A DNA stretch of 64,000 bases from Didymodactylos carnosus (taxonomy: Eukaryota; Rotifera; Eurotatoria; Philodinida; Philodinidae). Below the pieces are notes generated by a model that was not told where the DNA came from, searched no databases, and worked only from the letters and a program-made list of their open reading frames with translations. The position numbers and the translations under genes are program-made. The stretch covers positions 1 to 64,000 of the forward strand of contig CAJNOQ010000083.1 in assembly GCA_905250885.1 (NCBI GenBank), read 5' to 3'. Shown one piece after another: positions 13,401-23,946 of this stretch; within the stretch, counting starts at the first letter, position 1, and each line of letters opens with the position of its first letter.

Positions 13401-13972
13401 AAAAGATAGCCGTCAGATACTATATATTTAAAATATTATGATATATTCAAACAAAAGAAACAATCGTAGAACACAATTTCAAACAAACTGATATAGGTAC
13501 AGAAAGAGTTCTAATGTATGATTAGAAATTGTAGATTTGTCCATTTTTACTATTTTTCGTAGGATTCTTTACATTAACTAAAATATTTTATTAAAACAAC
13601 AAGATAATTATTGATCTGTTTTGTATACCATAATACTGTGATAGTTATATGCACTATGTTGTCGATAACTTATATTGAAATGTTAAAGAAAAAGCGATTA
13701 GTCAAACATTTTGTTATTTATAAACAAAAAGTCGCGTTTATATTCTTTTCTGAAGCGAAATAATGATAAAAAGAATGACAGATTTTTTTCTATTAGTCAT
13801 TTTAGAATATGAAATGACACTTAAAGACAGATAGTAGAACGTACGTCATTTCGTCAATGTACAAATGAGAGATTCTCTGACGAAAAGAAAAAGTAGGATT
13901 CTTTTTAAATTTGACAATATGTAATATAAACGTTCGATGTCGTGAAAGTTCACTTACAACTCTTCTCGTATT
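10448..13972. other. Intergenic region between divergent genes
   Basis: This 3.5-kb AT-rich stretch separates two divergently transcribed genes, so it probably holds both promoters. At about 12260-12730 a loose inverted arrangement of CTGAATCAGTT, TCAGATCTGA and AGCTGAATC words suggests an eroded fold-back element. I see no other gene. Confidence 0.5.
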
Positions 13973-15956
13973 ATGGATGCTTTAGTACCGTCTTCGGCAG
14001 CAGAAGGAGTAGGTATTTTTTTCTTCTTAAATTTCGTTAAATTGCTCAACCTAATTTCATTTTTCCTACAGAGTCCGCCCTCAGCCGAACGGATTTTAAA
14101 ATCCGATTTATACGTACTTCATTGTAAGTATTTTGACCGTAATAACATTTTATTGAAGTTATTAATTCTTTTTCTAGTTTCAAAGGAGACAATTATCAAT
14201 CCATTGGATCTTAGTCGAGATTATGTCCAGCGTATGCTAAGAACTGGTAGTGATAAATATTTGTTTGATCATGCTAATACAATTTTGGTAAGTGTCAATG
14301 CTCATAAAAAACACCCGTGAAACTTCATGTTAATTTTTATTTCAGTTACAAGAAGCAAAAAGTACAATCGTGTTGGAATATAATGGTCGTTGGTTACAAG
14401 CCGAAATAGCGTCACGTGGTGGTTTATTAAGTTGGCGATGTGCAGTTGTCAATTGGCTGATTGGAATTCAAGTAAGCGACATGAAAATCAGAAGAAAAAG
14501 TGACTAAAATAGTTTTCTTTCGAAAAATAGGAACATGGCAGTATTGCTTGGCATTCTTACTCTATTCCTACTTTCCACCATTTGAAAGCGACTTTATTTT
14601 CTAGCGCAAGAATCAAATGAAAGATGAAGTTGCTCAACATGCCATTCGTTTAATGGATTCAAAAGATACTCTACGTGGATATTACGATCGAGACTATCAG
14701 TTAAGAGCATTGGCCTATTTTATATTATCCGCTAAATTTCACAATCGTATTCATGTCAGAGTAGGTATAAAAAACAATCTTTTTCTTATGCTAACAATGT
14801 TGATGTTGTTATTTCTATCCTTTATAGCTCGAAGAATATGCACGTTATACGGCAAATGCATTTGGTACAAAACAAGATATTGCTCCCACTATTCGTAATG
14901 TATTTCGGGATTTAAATTTTTCGCTACAAATCGCTATACCATACGAGTTAATGGAAATCTATTTAGAATTGAATAGTAATCAATACACAGTCAATTTACC
15001 AGAAGTAAGATAATATAGAATGTTTTAGATTTTTGAAATTGTTTTATTATTTGAGTAGATTCGCAATTTGGGAAATTTATTTCTTCATATTGCATGTGTT
15101 CAAGCATGGTCGAGTTGTTTTAATGCATCATTATTAGCCACAGCAGCAATGTATTTGTGTTTAAAATTTGTTAAAGATGAAAATATTATTCAAATACCAG
15201 ATTTCATTTCATTTCTATGGACAACATCCTATCCATTTGAATTAATTTGTGGAATAGCTGGTTACATAGCGATGATTGTTTGTGACATACAGAATGTACC
15301 AGTGGATCGTGCATCGCATTATTTTGTAAGTAAAATAATTGTGCTTGTTGAAAAATCATATATTCATTTCTTATGGATCATAAGACTCCAAACTATCATA
15401 TGTGAATGTAATAGTAGTAGCTCATGCTGTCAATTGTTTTAGTGTGTTGAATCAAATAATCAATCGCTTATATATTGTTATCTTATTTTTCTTGTTACAG
15501 TATGCTACAAAATTATATTTGGATGATTGTCATATTAATTATTCACTAGAATTAGTCAAATCATTTTGTAGACGATTTGTCTTACTTGAAAACATCAACA
15601 AAATTATTTCAAATGGTATGCGTGTTCTTGTTAAAAATCAAAAACTAATTATTGAAGAACAATATGTTAATCATTTAAATTCAACGCCAACATTATTTCC
15701 GGTGTCTACCAGAACAACAGCTGCCGCTGCACCCTATACAACTACAGTTACAAATCCACCAACACAATTAATTCAACAACAACAACAACAACAATCAACA
15801 TTGCCTGTCAAAGTTAAACAAAAGCAAATGGATGTTGCAATTAAAACAGTCTTATGTGTAAAACGCTTTTTAAAGAAACTCCATGATAGACAAAAAATGA
15901 AAGAAACGCACAGCAAAATGATGGAAATGTCTGATGAGAATTATATTCACAAATAA
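13973..15956 (+). CDS. Divergent cyclin-fold protein with glutamine run
   Basis: Eight exons in continuous phase: 13973-14008, 14072-14123, 14178-14287, 14346-14471, 14605-14760, 14828-15004, 15059-15325, 15501-15956; 459 residues. The middle reads like a two-box cyclin. WRCAVVNWLIGIQ sits where cyclin A/B has MRxILVDWLVEV, and RALAYFILSAKFHN where they have the LVGTAAMLLASKYEE helix. IRNVFRDLNFSLQIAIPYEL fits the LxxLxFxLxxPT turn, and ASLLATAAMYLCLKF the second-box SLIAAAAFCLA helix. The Lys and Glu that contact the kinase in classic cyclins are not conserved, so kinase binding is uncertain. The C-terminus carries a Thr-rich stretch, a QQQQQQQ run and a basic helix. AATAAA lies about 115 bp after the stop. 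The class is inferred, not proven. Confidence 0.65.
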
Positions 15957-16414
15957 GACAGAGTATGGTAGGTAATTTTTAAACTTTTTGTTGTGATGTG
16001 TGTTTTTAGTGTGATAAGTGTTCTCTATTTTTCTTTTTGTGGGTGAAGTTGTCAGATACAATTTTTGTCTTAGAAATAAAGTTTAGTAGTAAGTCTAAAA
16101 TCCACATAAAAAACTAAAAGAAATGTTTTAGAAAAGCAGAACGTCCTATGCGGGAGATATTCTAAATTTAAGTGTTAATATTTATCACCATTGATTACTA
16201 TCCATTCCAAAATTGGGACATTGCGACATGAATAACTCGAGAACGGAATGAACTAACGAGATCGGGTTTTTGCCATCGTGCAGCCAAGACCGGAGCACGT
16301 AATAATATACGGAAACCAAAACTTTTGCGTGAATCTCTGGAGAGTTTCTAAGTTGATCTCTGAAAAACCATCACCCCGATGGGGGAAGCCGTGATGGATT
16401 TTTGATTTACACAA

Positions 16415-16883
16415 GTGGCTTCAAATCGAAAATCCCTTCTCTATAATTCTGCGCAGGTTTGTCCGATCTTGCGTTCAAAAAAGGATCATTCTGGCAGAAA
16501 ACCAGTCATTCTGAACGAAATGGCTAGGATCGATCACTCCATTCGATCAGACGACTGTCTGCCTTCTTGCTATGCTAGGCATAAGCGAAAGCTCGTTGGT
16601 CAACCTAAAGCGCGAGATGACTGATCAGCGTCAAAAAGAGCAAGAAAGCGTGCGTCCTAGCCGTCGAACACTATTAGCCGTTCGGACTCACCGCAAGCGA
16701 CGCTACTCTGCCGCTGCCTCTAGCACATTCTATGTTGTCCCTCCAGTTCCGCCTCGCAAAAAGGACCATTCTGGCAGAAAACCAGTCATTCTGAACGAAA
16801 TGGCTGAAGACACCATCCGGTACCATTTCCATCTTCTCTTAGTAAGTATAAAAACTCATTTTTGTCCTCAGACATCATTTTAA
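16415..16883 (+). pseudogene. Coding-like fragment with an internal 48-bp direct repeat
   Basis: Open frames here have protein-like composition (SACLLAMLGISESSLVN, then RQKEQESVRPSRR), unlike the surrounding AT-rich DNA. A block coding KDHSGRKPVILNEMA occurs twice, at about 16478-16526 and 16757-16805, nearly identical and in the same frame sense. It lies just upstream of the hAT transposase remnants and may be its N-terminal part or a separate gene fragment. Family not recognised. Confidence 0.4.
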
Positions 16884-17379
16884 CATTTCTATGTAGAGTA
16901 GATATATCCACCGTAGACATCGATTCTTATATAAGAATCTTATTAGAAACGTCTAAGTCTCTCACCGCGACTTACAAGATTCTTATCGGAATTATCAGAA
17001 ATTCATAAGAAGTGCCAAAAACTCTTATGAAGTTTTCCAGCCAATAGAAGCAAGTTAATCCTAGCAGAAATCAGCAAAACGAACTCATGAGCTGTCTTTC
17101 AGTATAGTTGTGTGCAGCAAATTTGGTGATGGATTTACTTAATCCAATTTTGACGGTTTAAGGTATCCATTTTAACTGCCTCTAGATGTTATATATGAGT
17201 GATTTGCGCTGTCGTTGTACCGTTCATATAGAAAAATATCTCGAAAGTAAACATCCTTTGAACCTATTTTGATGATCTCATCAGTTTGTGGTAGTCCTAA
17301 CAATGACAATAAAGTAGTTTTCCCAAGCGTCACTTTCATTTTTTGCAGAACGTTTGATTATATCAAAAAAAGCGAATTG

Positions 17380-18900
17380 CCCGAGGTTTTTTTAAATGGA
17401 GCCAAAGAATGATTTAAGCACATCGCCTGATAGATCTCGATGTGGGCAGCGGATTGCCCACATCGAGATCTATCAGGCGATGTGCTTAAATGCTTGTCTC
17501 AGCGCATTAGAACATCCATTTTAACATCAGTGAAGCATTGTTGAAGAAGTGAAAGAAGCAAAGTATTTCACCGTTCTTGTAGACGAAACAGGTAGAAATT
17601 AACGAAGAAAAGCTTCTTCTTTTCCTCATTATTTATCGGGAATTTCACTTTTCATCTGACGTTTCTAATGTGGAACAAGCGAGTCTCTGCGTCAGATATG
17701 TGTTGAACAATTAAATCAATGAAAGTCTATACTTCCTTTGCACATAACCGCTCACTGTCACTCTTTCTCTCTTTTTCCTCAGGATACATCAAAGGATGTC
17801 AAACAGTCCTTAGACAGTCATTTCCACAGATTTTGTACGTGCACTGCTCGTCACACTCATTAAACTCGGCTCTCTCTACTCGGATGCCTACGATCTCAGA
17901 CCGGTTCAGAACACTGTTGGAACAGTGAAAGAAATCTACAACTTCATCCAACTCTTCCTCAGTTCGCTCATAGATCTTCGACAAGTTTGCACGACAATCC
18001 AAAGAGAAAGAGAAATCAAGTGACGATGAAAACACCAACACTGCCTCTTCCCTCTCTTCAGCAACAGCTCCACGGAGATTTAAGAAGTTTAAACTAGCGA
18101 ATGTTTGCCCAACACGGTGGGTCGAGCGACGCACCTCAGTTGAAACGTTTCTCAGCTTGTTTCCTGTCGTTGTGGAAACTCTGACTGAGCTGTTAAACTC
18201 AACAGACAGAGAAACGAGGACGAAGGTCACTCTGCTCTACAATGCACTATTCTCCTCTGAATTCCTCGTCACTCTACCAATTCTGAACAAACTGTTATCA
18301 TTCACAGTGAATGTTGCTCGTATGTGTAAAGTTTTCCCTCATTATCTCTTTAGTTTAATTAACGTAGTTTTGGTCTGCTCTCATAGGAAGCTTGCAGAAC
18401 AGCCGAATCGACTTGATGCACTGCATTTCAAACGTAGAAGATATCCTTCAATTCACTCAAATGATCAGAAACTCGCCTGACGATGAGTACAAGTACTTGT
18501 TTGAAGAAGCTCAAGACTTAGCTAAACTGACTGAGAGTGTGATTGAAATGCTGAGAGTGGTGAAGAGACAGGTAAGACTGGAAACATAGAATACACGAAC
18601 ACCTTCAGAACTGTGCCTGACCTCCTGCCATTCTCTAGATCAATCGCGGCAACGTTCCAGCTGACAGCCCCTACGACTACTTCAAACTGAACGTCTCATT
18701 CCACTTCTCGATCATTTCCTAGCCTCCATCACAGAGCGCTTCGATGAACATGTGAAGAATGCCGTGACGATCTCTACGCTGATTCCGTCGTTTATTGAAA
18801 CAGAACCTTCGGACATCACACACCGTCAGTTGAACTCTACAAGGCCTTTCTCCCTGGTTCTCCGTTATGTACAAGACACTTCATATTTTCTTAACGTAGT
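17380..18900 (+). mobile_element. Broken hAT-type DNA transposon (transposase remnant)
   Basis: Pieces of a hAT transposase of the ZMYM1/DUF4371-like type occur in order on the plus strand. EEVKEAKYFTVLVDET (about 17540-17590) carries the first acidic catalytic region. GCQTVLRQSFPQILYVHCSS and HSLNSALS follow at about 17790-17875, then LANVCPTRWVERRTSVETFL near 18095-18155. NRGNVPADSPYDYFKLNVS lies near 18645-18700 and RFDEHVKNA near 18740. The pieces lie in different frames; some switches may be introns (GT...AG at about 17590-17780 and 18320-18387), but at least one frame change near 18695-18720 has no intron-like explanation. A perfect 80-bp palindrome interrupts the coding region at 17412-17491. 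It is probably inactive. Terminal repeats were not identified. Confidence 0.75.
17412..17491. repeat. Perfect 80-bp inverted repeat inside the hAT remnant
   Basis: Two 37-base arms (outer end ATTTAAGCACATCGCC) flank the six-base spacer GCGGAT. The right arm is in frame with transposase-like sequence (HIEIYQAMCLNACLSALEHP), so the left arm looks like a secondary inverted copy, as a template-switch error would make. Confidence 0.85.
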
Positions 18901-19238
18901 GTGCAGACTGTTACTTGATTTAACGATTTAAACTCGAATTTTTTGCAGTTTATATTCCGATTCCGAATATCACGTCTCGATTCCTCAAAAGACAGAGATA
19001 TCGCAGAATACTCGAAAGGGGTCAAAAACGTCAAAAAAATATAACCTTTTTGCGAAAGACGGAAACTTGTTCAAGTCAAAGGTGCCAAGCAAAACTTGCA
19101 AAGTTTTCACAGGATCTCCAGAAGGTGCTAAAACAAAAATTTATACTCACAAAGTAAGTACACAGCAGTTTCAACGAACGAAAGAGCATGGAAACAAATC
19201 CTTCCACTTTTGTTGTCACAAACTTGAAATCGTTTCCC

Positions 19239-19755
19239 TAGTGAAAGTACTTATACGATGAGTACGACTTTACTCATAATTCGTCCACAAGTACTCATAT
19301 TAATACTACTAACAATTTTTGAGTATTGCTACTAAGTGAGTACTCAGTTACTCATGTGAGTACTCAGAAAATATTCATTCACCATTTTATTTTGCTAGAC
19401 TGAAACTGTATAAAGAACGTAGAATTTAGTGAAGAAACATAGAATATTTATATTGTTATTTCCTCACTGGCCTCTATGTATATAGTCAGGGATGGACTCG
19501 CCAGACTTGTAGTCCTACTCTGGCTGCCTGAGATCACTCCTCTATATGAAAATATCAGATGAACAATACTCATGAGTATTTTGCCAAAAGTTATATGGGT
19601 ACTCAACAATATCCAAGCGTGAGTACTCAAAGCCGTACCCACAATACTCGTTACTCACTCAATGAGTAAAAAAATGTGTGAGTACTCATAAGTATTCGGG
19701 ACATTTTTCAGCAGAGTACGACTTTGAGTACTCACACTTGAGTACATTCACTAGG
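19239..19755. mobile_element. Non-autonomous element built from GAGTACTC words
   Basis: The ends form a terminal inverted repeat: CCTAGTGAA-GTACT on the left and AGTAC-TTCACTAGG on the right. Inside, both flanks are crowded with the palindrome TGAGTACTCA and close variants (ACTCATGAGT, GAGTACTCAC, TACTCACTCAATGAGT). The middle (about 19385-19550) is plain sequence. No coding capacity is seen. It fits a fold-back or MITE-like DNA transposon. A target-site duplication could not be seen by eye. Confidence 0.65.
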
Positions 19756-19894
19756 AATTTGTTTAACTATTTTGAATACCAAAACTGGGTGCTCTTTTTC
19801 ACAAAATGTGTGAAATCTAGGGATTTCTACTATGTACAACTTCGTTAAATATATTAACTTCGCAAGGTCTCAAAATAAAAATGCACTAAAGTGA

Positions 19895-20140
19895 GAAAAG
19901 CACCAAAGGTTGATATCATCGCAATCGTGAGTATCATCGGTGTAAGATCGCTTTGTCATTGGTGACTTTCAGGATGTAGCGAGTATCTTGTTCTTTTTGT
20001 GATATCCTGCTCTCTTGAGTAAATAAAATCTTATCTATCAGTTCGGTCCTGTTTGACACACAGAGGATTGGGACTAAGCCATTTCTCATTCACAGGATGC
20101 TAGACTGGCTCTAGCGACGAACGGATATTAGCGTCTAGTA
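19895..20140. repeat. Dispersed repeat, copy 2 (reverse orientation)
   Basis: Read on the minus strand, this contains the same ordered blocks as 3365-3530, ending with CTACATCCTGAAAGTC and GCGATCTTAC. Divergence between the copies is clearly visible. No protein assignment. Confidence 0.5.
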
Positions 20141-20252
20141 TTCAGGGATACGCATTCTCTGAAAGTCCAAGCGTGAATGTTTTCTTCACATACGGCAAGT
20201 GTCACCTTACTGGTAAGGCTCACGTTAGAATCATAAGACATCAGCTTCTCTC

Positions 20253-21377
20253 ATCACTGTAAAAAAAATCCGTATTTTAAAAAACGCTTAAAGCGTTCGG
20301 GAAACTGAAACCACACCGAACGAATAAAAGTTTATGAAAGTACCCTTAAAGCGTTCCGGAAGGGGTTTATCACGTCTACAGAACCTTTTATTCGTTCGGT
20401 GTGGTTTCAGTTTCCTGAACGCTTTAAGCGGTTCGGAAAGGGGTCTTTTATGTCTCTATAGTGCACTATTATACTCTTTTGAATTTCTACACCGAGTGTC
20501 GTGCCATTTAATCTTCAGGAAGTAACTTCTTCTTTAGAATGAGAGCAAATCATGAAGATATTTTTTACAGAAACAGAAGAATAACAGTGAGGTGCTGTTG
20601 TCAGGTTTAGTATTAAGCAAGGTTGAGAGTACTTCTACAAAATTGTTACACCCCAACCCCCAAATGCCTACAGTATAAGATGTGATTATTTTGTAGAAGT
20701 GCTATGGAGAGTACTAGAAAGTTATTTGCATTGTTCTGAACTTCGAAGAATCTGAAACGCTAAGAAAGTAGCGAAAGATCATTTTTATTTCGTGATCTCC
20801 GCGACAGTAAGAAAAAAGGCATCTTTCTATCAAGTATCCACCGAGTCTCTTGACATGCTAACAACGACTCGTTCAAGTAATTAACTAAGCCGGAAAACAA
20901 CATGACACGACTCTTGATCTGCTAATAATAAGATAAAAGTTTAACAAACACAACTGACTGGAAAACTAGCTGGTATTATTCATTCGATCAATGAGAAAAT
21001 AACACGTATTCTCGTTCTGAACAGTTGAAAAAACCGCTGGTTGAACTTCACTGCAACTCACAGCTTGAATAATTCAATTTGTAGGCTTTCTTAAGCGAGA
21101 AAAGCCCTTTTAGTTCATTAAAAAATAAAAGGGTTTACTAGAAAACCAATGTATTTTTCATCCAAAGTGTGACACCCTGACAGTTTATTAATCCAACTCC
21201 GATACCTTTTTGGGTTTATAAAAACGCTTTTCTGTAATTCAGAAGGGTATATTAAAAAACCCTGCCGCTGATAAACCATTAAACGCTCAGGAAAACTGTC
21301 AATAAACTTTTCTCCATTCCGGAGGAAAAATGCGTAACGGTTAGAGTTTTTTAAAATACGGATTTTTTTAGAGTGAT
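20253..21377. mobile_element. 1.1-kb DNA element with terminal inverted repeats
   Basis: The left end starts ATCACTGTAAAAAAAATCCG. The right end, read in reverse, starts ATCACTCTAAAAAAATCCG, and both continue with TATTTTAAAAAAC. A second, internal inverted repeat (about 20285-20330 against 20385-20430) carries CGTTCGG and GAAACTGAAACCACACCG. The 114-codon open frame on the minus strand at 21118-21462 runs across the terminal repeat and shows no known domain. Probably non-autonomous. Family not assigned. Confidence 0.65.
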
Positions 21378-21798
21378 CTTTATTTTGTTTGATACCAGAT
21401 TTTGAATCATAAGGGCAGAAAACTTCATCCGAGATGAAAATTTCTTCCACTAAAGTTATCACAGCTCACTACTCACTTTTTAGAAATAGAGTAAAGAAGA
21501 TAGTTTACCATCGCGACAGAAATACACCGTAAGGATTTAAACGAGGGACTAGACCTTCAAAATTGCTGTGTACTTACTTTGAATCCGTATAAGTTCTTCA
21601 GTAAAAATGTCTTTTACCATTTTAGATAGAAATTATGGAGTACTGAAGGCATCGTAGGATGGATGTAAACTTCAAAAAGTGATCGCATCATGTTCTCGAA
21701 GAAAAGTCTGGGTAAAACATGATGTAACGACAGCCAGAGAGGTAATAATATCAGAAACTCATTCTAAATTTTTTATGAAAAAAAAACATATTTGAAAA

Positions 21799-22721
21799 CG
21801 TTTGATCCAGTTAAAACAATGCGTGATACTTTAGTAGTTTTACTCTTAGGCAACGGAAAATGGGATTAAGAGCCCGCCCCCTCAGAAAAAACCCTTTTTA
21901 TCTTACATCCGATTTCGATGGCACTTTCAGTACCTAATGCTTACTGTCCTACGAGCTTGTGCTAAGAATATGAAATCGAAACGTTGAAGGGCTGCCGAGT
22001 TATTGCGTGACACAAGGCAAAATGGGACTCTCATCAAAAGCGTAAAGGCTTTTTTGTTGGAAGGTGCAGAAAGTTGCCAATGGTCTCAAATGAAAGTAGA
22101 CACCTAAATCTAAAATTTATCATCACTTCATTAATTATAGGTCAGCGCCTTTAGCAAAACTAGTATGACTCTACAAGACAAAGCCGTAAAAACCTGCTGG
22201 ATATCTCATTCTGATCAGAACACTCGGTTCAACATAGCGCCATGTCTGTTAAAACGGACAACCTTAAAAATTTTAATTAAAATGTGAAATTTAGAAAAAG
22301 GTGATTTTTAGGGCTTTCAGAAATCTCTTTCAAAATCCTCCAAAAAACATTGAATTTTTGGCAAACCGAGATGGATTCTGAAAGATGACACTTTCGAACA
22401 CTGAACCGTATGGTTACTTCAGTGTCGAAGGTTTCGAAGAAAACATCAAATTCCTAAGGGGGGCCCCTTAATTCGTATAATGCTCGTTTAAAACTTCGCT
22501 GTTTTTCCAAATTTGTCGTTCTTTTCGCCAAGAATAGGACCAATTGACAGTTATTACAATACGTAGCCTGTGTATCGGCTGAACGAACGATAAATTTGGG
22601 AAAACAGCGAAGTTTTAAACGACCATTATACAAAATTAATCCCATTTTCCGTTGTCAAAGAGCAAAACTACTAAAGTATCACGCATTGTGAATCCTTTTG
22701 TTGTTATAACTGGATCAAACG
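21799..22721. mobile_element. 0.9-kb DNA element with terminal inverted repeats
   Basis: Left end CGTTTGATCCAGTTAAAACA matches the reverse of the right end (CGTTTGATCCAGTTATAACA). The match resumes with TGCGTGATACTTTAGTAGTT and GGAAAATGGGATTAA after a small insertion on the right side. An internal inverted repeat (about 22470-22530 against 22570-22630) contains CGTTTAAAACTTCGCTGTTT. No transposase frame is visible, so it is a non-autonomous, fold-back-like element. Confidence 0.7.
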
Positions 22722-22734
22722 CCAATAGCGAATG

Positions 22735-23050
22735 AACCGCGATCGCGACAGTCGAGAATGTTCTCGACTGCCTTCAGTAAAAAGTCGCGCTTTTTTGTTC
22801 AAAAAAGATAGAAGTCGCTTCGCAACATCGCGAGAACAAAGCGTCACGCCCACTAAAAGGACAAAATGAAGGAGTCGCGACGCGATAGCGCGAGTCGCGT
22901 CGCGAATGTAGCGACTATATAGGAAAAATCCCGTTCCATCGCTACTTTATAGCGATCGCGAAATTAGCGAGAAATTTCGCGAGTCTATAAGCGATCGGGT
23001 TACGCGTTCGTGCCGCGACTTTTTATCGCGACTTTATCGCGATAGTCGAC
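22735..23050. repeat. GC-rich TCGCGA/GCGATCGC word array
   Basis: In otherwise AT-rich DNA this 315-bp block is packed with TCGCGA, GCGATCGC and GTCGCGAC words, with GTCGAGAA and TTCTCGAC pairs. Its left (GCGACAGTCGAG) and right (GCGATAGTCGAC) ends are related. It directly abuts the preceding inverted-repeat element. Almost every word is self-complementary, so dense local hairpins are expected. No gene is seen. Confidence 0.7.
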
Positions 23051-23946
23051 ATGGGATATTTTAAGAATCTTTTTCTTTCCACTCTTCAGACATAGAACAT
23101 CTATTAATTCTTCTTTTCTTGTGTATTGTTATTGACAACATAGTCAAATTAAATATTTTTATTGTTTTGTGAGGAAGGATGCCGTGAGTATTATTATTTG
23201 AGTGTGCAAACATGAAAGAAACTCAAACTGCCTTAGAAGAGCTTCAATAAGACAATTACGCATATGATATCACCTGATTCACAATCCTGAAATATAACAA
23301 AAGCACTTAGTAAAGTTAAATCAACCAAATTAAACAGCAACCCTCTAACATTAAGTGCAAGCGTCATCTGCAGGGCATGTGTTGTTCGCCTGATTCTATT
23401 AACCAATAAGAGGTAAAATTATTTTATATGATTAATCCCGTCCATCCACACGAAGTATTTGTACCCATATCATAGTACCGTCTTAAACCTTCTCCACAAT
23501 AAAAAATGTTTTATCTGCTTGTCATTTAAGGTAGTGTGTCACAATCGCTCAGTAGCGTGGACACTACTGAGTACATGTGACCTACTAGAAAACGAGGAAT
23601 GAAACAAATTGCAATATTTCTTAATAACACTTCTGTTTTCATTGACTAAAAGGACATACAGACGGCAAAGTGTCGTTTCATGTAATTGTTCTGTTACAGA
23701 ATCTTGTCTTATAAACAAAAAAACAACTAAACTTTAGTTCGTTTCATAATAGTGAACTTTAATCCGCTAATTCCAAAAAGAAGTTTTCAAAAATGAAGCA
23801 CTCTACATTATCTTGGTGAAATAAAGTCCAGAGATACAGAATAATCAATATTTCATTCTTTTTCAAATATTGTTAGCGTCGTAGGCAGATGTTTTTTTGT
23901 GATTGGGTATCACGATTTGCTCTTCAGATTGACAAGTGTTCTAAAG
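23051..23946. other. Intergenic region upstream of DCTN2
   Basis: AT-rich, about 0.9 kb, no protein-like frame. It should contain the promoter and 5' untranslated region of the dynactin gene. A short inverted word pair (AGTAGCGTGGACACTACT near 23550-23567) is the only local structure noticed. Confidence 0.5.

Noticed and set aside
17799-18230. 143-codon minus-strand open frame
   Set aside because: It is antisense to the hAT transposase pieces, which carry recognisable motifs on the plus strand.
21118-21462. 114-codon minus-strand open frame
   Set aside because: It runs through the terminal and internal inverted repeats of a non-autonomous element and has no recognisable domain.
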